Origin: Clostridia bacterium
GTDB taxonomy: Bacteria; Bacillota_A; Clostridia; Oscillospirales; Acutalibacteraceae
DNA length: 64,000 nucleotides
Direction of reading: 5' to 3'
Assembly (NCBI GenBank): GCA_017390825.1
Contig: JAFPAK010000058.1
Span: 1-64,000, forward strand
Shown here one piece after another: positions 36,947 to 43,727 of the stretch; position 1 is the stretch's first letter; the number at the start of each line of letters is the position of its first letter. A program made the translations under genes and the position numbers. The notes under the pieces were generated by a model that was not told the DNA's origin, searched no databases, and saw only the letters and a program-made list of their open reading frames with translations.

Positions 36947-38476
36947 TTATCCTAAAACTTTTGTTGATGTATAGCCATCATCGGAGATGTAGTAGTCACG
37001 CTCAACAGCAGATTTAACATCCTCATATGATGAATAGCTGTTTGAATAATATGAATAGCAGAATTCGCCGTCCTGCATATATGCATTTCTGAAATAGTAT
37101 ACCTTATATACTGTTTCTTTCTCATTTGTCCACCAATCTTCTTGGGTTTCTTTAGTGATAAGGCAAACAATATTATCATAGTATGCATCGCCGGTCTTAT
37201 CCTTGAGGAAATAAGCTGAAACTACATTCTTTGTTTCATCAACCTGCTCATTAAGAGCTGTTTTGATAAGATTGATATTTGTTTTGCACTCGTCAGCGGT
37301 AAGATATGTGTTAGCCTTTACTGTGTAATCAAATGAATCCTTTGTAAATACAAGACCGATATCCTCAATCACGCCGTCATTAAGCGTAAATGTGATAACA
37401 TCTCCTGTAGAAAGATAATAGTTGCTGCAAGACTCGTCATCCATATATGTATTAAGATATACAGAGCCTACGGAATCACCTTCACTATCGTAGATATAAA
37501 TAGAGCTGTATCCGTCGGAATGCTTGAAGGTATAACCCTCAGCCTCGTACTCAAACTCATCGATCTTGCATCTGAGATCACCGTCCTCAAAGCCTTCAGT
37601 ATATACAAGATCCTGTTCTTGGATATAGCCGAGAATGTCTACTTCTGTGGCTTCTTGAACTGTGAGATATGCTGCCTCAAGCTCATCCTGCACGCTGAAT
37701 TCTACAGTTGCATCAGATGTATCAAACTTAATGCCGGACTTCTTCTGTGCATTTTTAATAGTCTTTTTAGCTGACTCACTCTGATCCCATGTAATCTCAA
37801 CAACTACCGTATCGGTAGATTTAAGGTTTTCGACAGTATCATATGTATCACCGTAGCTTATACTATCTTCGCTTTCCTCATCAACCACTGCATCCTTAAT
37901 TCTTGCTTCAATATTGCAATATTCAAGGATCTGTGAAACATAATAAGAGTTACCGTAAGCAGAGCCCAGGCTGGTCCATGAATCAATATCATCATAATCA
38001 AAATTCTTGCCATCAAGCACCTTATCGATAAGCAGCGTTTCTGTATCGATAGAAACATCAGCACTAATATAGCCTTCGTAAAGTACAGATTCATCAATTG
38101 AAAATTCAATGTAATCCTTTACCTTGGTCTTGTTGAATGCGGGCACGATAACCGCAAACACTAAAACAAGCACAAGTATCAGTGCAACAGAGCCTGCAAT
38201 GATGGGAATAAGTATTTTCCAGATATTCTTTTTAGGTGCCACAGGCTGAGCGGGCTGCTGAACAGGCTGGAACGGTTGCTCAACAACAGGTGTTTCGGCT
38301 ACGGGTGCAGCGGGAGCTTCAACAACAGGCGTTTCGGCTACGGGTGCTGCGGGAGCTTCAACAACAGGTGCTGCTGTTGCAGGAGCCGCAGAATCATCCG
38401 GTTCAACCATTGCTCCGCAATTAGCGCAAAACTTTGCGTCCTCCGGAAGCTGATTTCCACATTTTTCACAAAACAT
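36947..38476 (-). CDS. Zinc-ribbon, single-pass membrane protein with large external domain
   Basis: A 509-residue protein not recognised as a named family beyond its zinc ribbon. Order: zinc ribbon (CEKCGNQLPEDAKFCANCG, residues 3-21), Pro/Ala/Glu-rich linker with a 13-residue repeat (VVEAPAAPVAETP twice), one strongly hydrophobic helix (about 86-112), and an acidic, Tyr- and Ser-rich domain of about 390 residues that would lie outside the cell. The cytosolic ribbon, membrane span and external domain suggest sensing or scaffolding; this is inference. First gene of a two-gene operon with a promoter and a 25-bp palindrome upstream. Confidence 0.7.
   Translation of the reverse strand: MFCEKCGNQLPEDAKFCANCGAMVEPDDSAAPATAAPVVEAPAAPVAETPVVEAPAAPVAETPVVEQPFQPVQQPAQPVAPKKNIWKILIPIIAGSVALILVLVLVFAVIVPAFNKTKVKDYIEFSIDESVLYEGYISADVSIDTETLLIDKVLDGKNFDYDDIDSWTSLGSAYGNSYYVSQILEYCNIEARIKDAVVDEESEDSISYGDTYDTVENLKSTDTVVVEITWDQSESAKKTIKNAQKKSGIKFDTSDATVEFSVQDELEAAYLTVQEATEVDILGYIQEQDLVYTEGFEDGDLRCKIDEFEYEAEGYTFKHSDGYSSIYIYDSEGDSVGSVYLNTYMDDESCSNYYLSTGDVITFTLNDGVIEDIGLVFTKDSFDYTVKANTYLTADECKTNINLIKTALNEQVDETKNVVSAYFLKDKTGDAYYDNIVCLITKETQEDWWTNEKETVYKVYYFRNAYMQDGEFCYSYYSNSYSSYEDVKSAVERDYYISDDGYTSTKVLG
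38281..38370. repeat. 39-bp tandem repeat inside the zinc-ribbon gene
   Basis: Two near-identical 39-bp units (38281-38319 and 38320-38358) plus a partial third. They encode the 13-residue Pro/Ala linker repeat. Slippage here would change linker length without a frameshift. Confidence 0.85.
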
Positions 38477-38497
38477 AATTACTCTCCTTCTTTTCTG

Positions 38498-38522
38498 ATA
38501 ATGTGTTAAATTAACACATTAT
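38498..38522. promoter_or_regulatory. 25-bp perfect palindrome, putative operator
   Basis: ATAATGTGTTAA (38498-38509), central A, TTAACACATTAT (38511-38522). It lies between the promoter and start codon of the zinc-ribbon operon, at about +12 to +36 of the transcript. A one-base centre favours a DNA operator for a dimeric repressor over an RNA hairpin. No regulator gene adjoins it. Confidence 0.65.
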
Positions 38523-38539
38523 TCATATTTTATGTTTTA

Positions 38540-38568
38540 ATCTTACCATATATATCGCTTATTGTCAA
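38540..38568 (-). promoter_or_regulatory. SigA promoter of the zinc-ribbon operon
   Basis: Minus strand TTGACA (38563-38568), 17-bp spacer, TAAGAT (38540-38545). Confidence 0.65.
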
Positions 38569-38569
38569 T

Positions 38570-38598
38570 AAAAAAGCCGTCAGTAATTAACTGACGGC
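38570..38598 (-). terminator. Intrinsic terminator of the feo operon
   Basis: GCCGTCAGT (38576-38584) pairs with ACTGACGGC (38590-38598); on the minus strand the stem is followed by TTTTTTATTG. Confidence 0.85.
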
Positions 38599-38603
38599 AT
38601 AAA

Positions 38604-38777
38604 TTATTTTTTTGAGTGGCAATGCTCGCTCATAGCACAACCGGAACAGCCGCAACTACAAGAGGATTTACCTTTTTTCTTATTGCGGACCATAATTGTA
38701 ATTATCAAAGCAACCACTCCGATAAGAACAGCGCACACGACTATTGTGCCGATGTTCTCAACTATCCAAGCAAACAT
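38604..38777 (-). CDS. FeoB-associated Cys-rich membrane protein
   Basis: A 57-residue protein found by translating the 38604-38777 interval. It has one membrane helix (about residues 8-30, IGTIVVCAVLIGVVALIITI in part), a Lys-rich stop-transfer stretch (RNKKKGK) and a Cys-rich tail with six to seven cysteines and histidines (SCSCGCSGCAMSEHCH). This matches the small FeoB-associated Cys-rich membrane family that commonly follows feoB in Firmicutes and probably helps ferrous iron uptake. It lies 19 bp after feoB and ends at the operon terminator. The ATG at 38777 follows AGGAGA. Confidence 0.88.
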   Translation of the reverse strand: MFAWIVENIGTIVVCAVLIGVVALIITIMVRNKKKGKSSCSCGCSGCAMSEHCHSKK

Positions 38778-38796
38778 ATTTACATCTCCTATAAGA

Positions 38797-40968
38797 TTAT
38801 TTAACCTTTACCTTTTGAGTAAGCTTTGTTGATTCCTTATAAGGTTTGAACAGCATATAGAGCATACCTGCAACTGCAATGAGTGCAATAATGAGTCCTA
38901 CGATATTGAGGTTGCCGGTAAATGCACAACCGATCTGATATACAACGAGTGAAACGATATATGCAAACGCACACATATAACCGATTGCAAAGGCTGTCCA
39001 TTTAGCATTATTCATCTCTCTCTTGATTGCACCCATAGCTGCGAAGCAAGGAGCACAAAGAAGGTTGAATATCATGAATGAGAATGCTGCAAGCTTGCTG
39101 CCATCAAAGAATTCAGCGCCGATTATTGAAAGCTCTGCACTTCCCTCTTCAACAAGTGAAAATGCGAGATCTGCATCAGCCATTGATGAGAGTGAACCGA
39201 ATACGCCGACTACCTCTTCCTTTGCTACAAGGCCGAGAACGGTTGCAACTGCTGCCTGCCAATTGCCGAAGCCCAAAGGTTTAAATATTACTGCAATTGC
39301 GGAGCCTATAACATTAAGAATAGAATTCTCGTCGCCTTCGCCAATATAGTGGAAACCACCCTCAAATGTAAGGCTGTTAAGAACCCAGATAACGATACTT
39401 GCGATCACGATAACTGTACCAGCACGCTTGATAAAGCTCCAACCACGCTCCCATGTAGCACGAAGAACATTCAATACAGTAGGTGCGTGATATGCAGGAA
39501 GCTCCATTACGAACGGAGCAGGATCACCTGCGAACATCTTTGTCTTTTTAAGCATAATACCGGAAATGATTACAGCGGCAACACCGATAAAGTAAGCTGA
39601 TGTAGCAACCCACGCACTGTTTCCGAACAATGCTGCAGCGATAAGACCTACAATAGGCATTTTAGCGCCGCACGGGATAAAGCCGGTAGTGATAATAGTC
39701 ATTCTGCGGTCACGCTCATTTTCGATAGTACGGCTTGCCATAATACCCGGAACGCCGCAACCTGATGCGATAAGCATTGGGATAAATGATTTGCCTGAAA
39801 GACCGAATTTGCGGAAAATTCTATCCATAATAAACGCAACACGAGCCATATATCCGCAATCCTCAAGTATAGAAAGCAGCAGGAAGAGGATAAGCATCTG
39901 CGGTACGAAGCCGAGAACTGCACCAACACCACCTACGATGCCGTCTGCAATAAGGCTTACGAGCCAGTCAACACAACCGATAGACTCAAGACCGGATGTA
40001 ACTGCGGGAACTATCCACTCACCGAAAAGTGTGTCGTTCATAAAGCCTACTGTCCAATCACCGATAGTTCCGATTGAGATCTTATAAACAAGGAACATTA
40101 TCAATACAAATATCGGAAGCGCAAGAATACGGTTAGTAACGATTTTGTCGATCTTGTCAGAAGTCGAAAGCTTTGCTGCTGACTTTTTCTTGTAACAACC
40201 CTTCATAATTGAAGCTATGTAAACATAACGCTCATTAGTGATAATGCTTTCTGCATCGTCATCAAGCTCATGCTCTGCTGCTGCAATATCCTCTTCAATA
40301 TGTTTCAATGTGGTTTCATCGAGCTTTAGCTGCTCAAGCACCTTATCGTCACGCTCGAAAATCTTGATTGCATACCAGCGCTGCTGTTCAGCAGGCATAT
40401 CATGTACTGCTGCCTCTTCAATATGAGCGATAGCGTGTTCAACTGCACCTGAGAAAGTATGCTGTGGGACGGTTTTGCCGCTCTTTGCAGCTTCAATTGC
40501 AGCCTCGGCTGCTTCTCTGGTACCGTTACCTTTGAGAGCCGAGATCTTAACTACCTTGCAGCCAAGCTCTCTTGAAAGCTCCTCAATATTGATCTTATCG
40601 CCTGCCCTCTCAACAACATCCATCATATTGATAGCTACAACAACAGGGATACCAAGCTCTGTAAGCTGTGTTGTGAGATAAAGGTTTCTTTCAAGGTTTG
40701 TACCGTCAACAATGTTAAGGATAACATCAGGACGCTCTGAAATAAGATAATTTCTTGCTACTACCTCCTCCAATGTGTAGGGAGAAAGTGAATAAATACC
40801 CGGAAGGTCAGTAATAACTACTCCGTCATGCTTTTTAAGCTTGCCTTCCTTTTTCTCAACAGTAACTCCCGGCCAGTTACCAACATACTGGTTAGCACCG
40901 GTAAGATCGTTGAATAATGTTGTTTTACCGCAGTTAGGATTACCTGCGAGTGCTATTCTGATACTCAT
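38797..40968 (-). CDS. feoB: Ferrous iron transporter FeoB
   Basis: GTPase-coupled Fe2+ importer, 723 residues. The N-terminal G domain shows G1 GNPNCGKTTLFN, G3 DLPGIYS and G4 NMMD. The membrane half contains the two Gate repeats with CGYMARVAFIMDRIF and FIPMLIASGCGVPGIMASRTIENERDR (in part), and the second-half CFAAMGAIKRE. It is third in feoA-feoA-feoB-(small Cys-rich protein). A palindrome and TTGACA box lie in its upstream gap, so it may also have its own regulated promoter. Confidence 0.97.
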   Translation of the reverse strand: MSIRIALAGNPNCGKTTLFNDLTGANQYVGNWPGVTVEKKEGKLKKHDGVVITDLPGIYSLSPYTLEEVVARNYLISERPDVILNIVDGTNLERNLYLTTQLTELGIPVVVAINMMDVVERAGDKINIEELSRELGCKVVKISALKGNGTREAAEAAIEAAKSGKTVPQHTFSGAVEHAIAHIEEAAVHDMPAEQQRWYAIKIFERDDKVLEQLKLDETTLKHIEEDIAAAEHELDDDAESIITNERYVYIASIMKGCYKKKSAAKLSTSDKIDKIVTNRILALPIFVLIMFLVYKISIGTIGDWTVGFMNDTLFGEWIVPAVTSGLESIGCVDWLVSLIADGIVGGVGAVLGFVPQMLILFLLLSILEDCGYMARVAFIMDRIFRKFGLSGKSFIPMLIASGCGVPGIMASRTIENERDRRMTIITTGFIPCGAKMPIVGLIAAALFGNSAWVATSAYFIGVAAVIISGIMLKKTKMFAGDPAPFVMELPAYHAPTVLNVLRATWERGWSFIKRAGTVIVIASIVIWVLNSLTFEGGFHYIGEGDENSILNVIGSAIAVIFKPLGFGNWQAAVATVLGLVAKEEVVGVFGSLSSMADADLAFSLVEEGSAELSIIGAEFFDGSKLAAFSFMIFNLLCAPCFAAMGAIKREMNNAKWTAFAIGYMCAFAYIVSLVVYQIGCAFTGNLNIVGLIIALIAVAGMLYMLFKPYKESTKLTQKVKVK

Positions 40969-40987
40969 ATATCATACTCCGTTTCTG

Positions 40988-41017
40988 ATTAGCATACGCT
41001 AACTGTTATGTCAAAAA
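40988..41017 (-). promoter_or_regulatory. Feo palindrome 1 with possible feoB promoter
   Basis: Minus strand GTTAG-N6-CTAAT (40988-41003), directly downstream of a TTGACA (minus strand, near 41007-41012). The box would lie between -35 and a weak -10 (TAATCA). Same palindrome type as the two copies upstream of feoA. Confidence 0.55.
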
Positions 41018-41048
41018 AATTTGCAAAGCAGATCGCTCGAAAATTGGC

Positions 41049-41270
41049 TTATTCAACCTCGATCATTTCTGCATCTGCCTTGCGGATAGAAAGCTCGTAA
41101 CCGCGAACAGTTACTTCTATCGGATCGCCGAGAGGTGCAACCTTGCGGATGTTTACTTCAACGCCCTTGGTAATTCCCATATCCATAATACGGCGTTTTA
41201 CTGCGCCCTCGCCGTGAAGCTTCACGACTTTTGCACTGCTTCCGACCTTGATCTCCTTCAAAGTTTTCAT
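41049..41270 (-). CDS. feoA: Ferrous iron transport protein A (second copy)
   Basis: A 73-residue SH3-like FeoA protein that supports FeoB at the cytosolic membrane face. It shows the family's MGITKGVEVNIRKVAPLGDP and GYELSIRKADAEMIEV. GAAGGAGG precedes the ATG. It lies 80 bp upstream of feoB and 38 bp downstream of the first feoA. Confidence 0.93.
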   Translation of the reverse strand: MKTLKEIKVGSSAKVVKLHGEGAVKRRIMDMGITKGVEVNIRKVAPLGDPIEVTVRGYELSIRKADAEMIEVE

Positions 41271-41308
41271 ACTTTTCCTCCTTCACGCAAAGTATATGTC
41301 AAATAAAT

Positions 41309-41518
41309 TTACACCATGATCTTCTGTGCCATCTCTTTGCTGATGGCAACACGGGTTCCCTTTACATTAACAATTATATTCCCGCCCATAGCAGAAATTA
41401 CACTAATACTGCCTCCGGCAACAAAACCCAGATCTTCAAGATGCTTTTTCACATCCGGCTTACCACCGACTTTTAAAATTATATTCTCTTCGCCTACATT
41501 GGCGAGCATTAACGGCAT
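41309..41518 (-). CDS. feoA: Ferrous iron transport protein A (first copy)
   Basis: A 69-residue FeoA-domain protein, first gene of the Feo operon, with KKHLEDLGFVAGGSISVISAMGG and GTRVAISKEMAQKI (family core, shown in parts). It diverges clearly from the second FeoA and is probably not redundant; dual FeoA arrangements are common in Clostridia. The start is uncertain among TTG 41521, ATG 41518 and ATG 41509; AAAGGA lies 9-12 nt before the first two. Confidence 0.88.
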   Translation of the reverse strand: MPLMLANVGEENIILKVGGKPDVKKHLEDLGFVAGGSISVISAMGGNIIVNVKGTRVAISKEMAQKIMV

Positions 41519-41553
41519 CAAAATAATCTGTCCTTTTCCATAGAAAATACATA

Positions 41554-41569
41554 GTTAGTCCATGCTAAC
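41554..41569 (-). promoter_or_regulatory. Feo palindrome 2 at the feoA transcription start
   Basis: GTTAG-TCCATG-CTAAC (41554-41569), about 7 bp downstream of the -10 box, where a repressor would block initiation. It shares the extended form ATAGTTAG...CTAACCG with palindrome 3. Confidence 0.65.
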
Positions 41570-41576
41570 CGAATAC

Positions 41577-41605
41577 ATAATACTACTTTGTTAACTGTTT
41601 GTCAA
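41577..41605 (-). promoter_or_regulatory. SigA promoter of the feo operon
   Basis: Minus strand TTGACA (41600-41605), 17-bp spacer, TATTAT (41577-41582). Confidence 0.8.
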
Positions 41606-41660
41606 CATTTTTGAAAGGAAAATATTTGTCGATTTGAAATTTCAGCGATATTCACAAATA

Positions 41661-41676
41661 GTTAGACTGTGCTAAC
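41661..41676 (-). promoter_or_regulatory. Feo palindrome 3, distal copy
   Basis: GTTAG-ACTGTG-CTAAC (41661-41676), 107 bp upstream of copy 2 and between the feo promoter and the dapL terminator. Spacing of about ten helical turns would allow looping. Confidence 0.6.
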
Positions 41677-41699
41677 CGCAATATATGTATAATTTGCAA

Positions 41700-41732
41700 A
41701 AACAAATGGCTTCCTTCAAAAAGGAAGCCATT
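41700..41732 (-). terminator. Intrinsic terminator of the purine/car/dap transcript
   Basis: 12-bp perfect stem AATGGCTTCCTT (41705-41716) with its complement at 41721-41732; the minus strand continues TTTGTTTTTGC. Confidence 0.85.
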
Positions 41733-41737
41733 GAAAT

Positions 41738-42922
41738 TTACTTTGAAAGCAGAGAAACAAGTCTTTTTGCCGCTTCTTGTGTATCTTCAGGTGAACCAAA
41801 GGTTGAAAAGCGGAAATATCCTTCACCGCATGAGCCGAAGCCCTCACCGGGTGTACCTACTACCTGGATCTCATTTAAGAGGTAATCGAAAAACTCCCAA
41901 CTGCCCATATCATCAGGACACTTCATCCAGATATATGGAGCATTCTTACCGCCTGTGTACCAGATGCCAAGACTGTCAAGAGCCTCCATAAGCAACGCTG
42001 CGTTGTTTTTGTACACCTTGATATTGTTGTGTATCTGCTCTTGCCCTTGCGATGTAAAAATTGCCGATGCACCCTTTTGAATAATGTAAGAAACACCGTT
42101 TGTTTTGGTTGTACGGTTTCTTACCCACATTGCATTAAGTTCTTTACCGCCTCGGATAAGTTCTTTCGGAATAACGGTATATCCGCAACGTGTTCCGGTA
42201 AATCCTGCGGTTTTCGAAAGAGAACATATCTCAATGGCACAGCTTTTTGAGCCCTTCAACTCAAAAATGCTGTGAGGAAGTTCATCCTCCTCAATAAATG
42301 CCTCATATGCAGCATCAAAAAGAATTATCGCATCAGTCTTTATTGCGTAATCTACCCATTTTTGTAATCTTTCACGGTCATATACTGCGCCGGTCGGATT
42401 GTTGGGAGAGCATATGTAGATAACATCTGCTCTTTTGCTTTCATCCGGCATCGGCAAAAATCCGTTGTCCTTACCTGCTGCAAGACGGATTATATTATTG
42501 CCAGACATAATATTTGCATCTACATAAGCAGGATATGCAGGCTCCATTATCATAACAGTTTTATCTCTGCCAAACAAATCCAGAATATCACCAAGCTCAT
42601 CCGAAGCACCGCTTGAAACAAACACCTCATCGGTTGAAAGATTAACACCGTATTTCTTATAATAATCTGCTATTCTTTCACGCAGAAACGGTGCGCCGCA
42701 TTCAGGCATATATCCGTGGAAGCTTTCCTTATTTGCCTGATCGTCTACCGCTTCATGCAAAGCTTCGATGACAGCAGGACAAAGCGGCAGAGATACATCG
42801 CCTATTCCCATTCGATAAAGATGTGCACCCGGATTGCTTTCAAGATAAGCCTTTGTTTTCTGTGCTATATTATAGAACAAATAAGAATCTTTTAAATTAC
42901 TGTAATTGGTATTCGGAATCAT
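41738..42922 (-). CDS. dapL: LL-diaminopimelate aminotransferase
   Basis: PLP enzyme converting tetrahydrodipicolinate directly to LL-diaminopimelate with glutamate as amino donor, feeding lysine and peptidoglycan. The 394-residue product has a class I aminotransferase fold with the PLP lysine in SLSKTAGFTGTRCGYTVIP and an N-terminal NTNYSNLKDSYLFYNIA typical of DapL. It overlaps the dapF stop by 4 bp (ATGA). The DapL route replaces the dapC/D/E steps. Last gene of the long leftward transcript. Confidence 0.95.
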   Translation of the reverse strand: MIPNTNYSNLKDSYLFYNIAQKTKAYLESNPGAHLYRMGIGDVSLPLCPAVIEALHEAVDDQANKESFHGYMPECGAPFLRERIADYYKKYGVNLSTDEVFVSSGASDELGDILDLFGRDKTVMIMEPAYPAYVDANIMSGNNIIRLAAGKDNGFLPMPDESKRADVIYICSPNNPTGAVYDRERLQKWVDYAIKTDAIILFDAAYEAFIEEDELPHSIFELKGSKSCAIEICSLSKTAGFTGTRCGYTVIPKELIRGGKELNAMWVRNRTTKTNGVSYIIQKGASAIFTSQGQEQIHNNIKVYKNNAALLMEALDSLGIWYTGGKNAPYIWMKCPDDMGSWEFFDYLLNEIQVVGTPGEGFGSCGEGYFRFSTFGSPEDTQEAAKRLVSLLSK

Positions 42923-43710
42923 AAGAAATCTACCTCACATTCACATACTGTTTTTGCAGGACCTGTCATCATAACGGTATTATCTGCAAGCACTTTTATC
43001 TGAAGCTTACCGCCGTCAAGCTCAACGGTGATGTCTTCGTTCATATTGCAATATCCGGCAGATACCGCCGCTGCAGCCGAAGCGCACGCACCCGTTCCGC
43101 AAGCCATTGTGATACCGCTGCCACGCTCCCACACTCTCATACGCAGAGTGTTGCGATTGATGACCTTCACAAACTCAACATTAACACCATCGGGGAAGAA
43201 TTCGTGATGTTCAAGTGCAGCACCAAGTGTTGTGAGTGGTGCGTTATCTGCATCCTCCGTGAATATGACTGCATGGGGATTTCCCATTGAAACAGGTGTA
43301 CAGGTTACTTCATCACCGCAGCAAGAAAGAGTTACCTTCTCGCTTACCTCTGACTTGCCCATATTAACTGTTGCAAAGGAAACTTTTCCGCAGGAGGTTT
43401 TTAATTCCAAAGTCCGTATGCCGGACAGCGTTTCGATAGACAAGTGTGTCTTCTCGGTATAGCCTTTATCAAAAACATACTTTCCTACACAGCGGATGCC
43501 GTTACCGCACATTTTTGCTTCACTGCCATCAGCGTTGAATATCCGCATTTTAAAGTCAGCAATATCTGACGGTGATATTGTGATAATTCCGTCAGAGCCG
43601 ATGCCGAAATGGCGGTCAGAAAGCTTTATAGAAACTTCCTCTGGGTTTGCAAGCTCCCCATATACATACAAATAGTCATTTCCAAGACCGTGCATTTTTG
43701 TTAAATGCAT
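42919..43710 (-). CDS. dapF: Diaminopimelate epimerase
   Basis: Converts LL- to meso-diaminopimelate using a two-cysteine mechanism. Both active-site cysteines are visible, in KMCGNGIRCVGKYV and TMACGTGACASAAA. The 263-residue length is normal. It directly follows carB (17 bp) and overlaps dapL, so the pair supplies the meso-DAP branch as the tail of the nucleotide operon. Confidence 0.96.
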   Translation of the reverse strand: MHLTKMHGLGNDYLYVYGELANPEEVSIKLSDRHFGIGSDGIITISPSDIADFKMRIFNADGSEAKMCGNGIRCVGKYVFDKGYTEKTHLSIETLSGIRTLELKTSCGKVSFATVNMGKSEVSEKVTLSCCGDEVTCTPVSMGNPHAVIFTEDADNAPLTTLGAALEHHEFFPDGVNVEFVKVINRNTLRMRVWERGSGITMACGTGACASAAAAVSAGYCNMNEDITVELDGGKLQIKVLADNTVMMTGPAKTVCECEVDFL

Positions 43711-43727
43711 GATAAAACCTCCTTAAA

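Noticed and set aside
38281..38370. Possible CRISPR-like array
   Set aside because: The 39-bp units are adjacent without spacers, lie in frame in a gene and encode a Pro/Ala linker. No cas genes are present.
41522..41700. Fur box at the feo promoter
   Set aside because: No GATAATGATAATCATTATC-like sequence; the repeated GTTAG-N6-CTAAC palindrome explains the region better.
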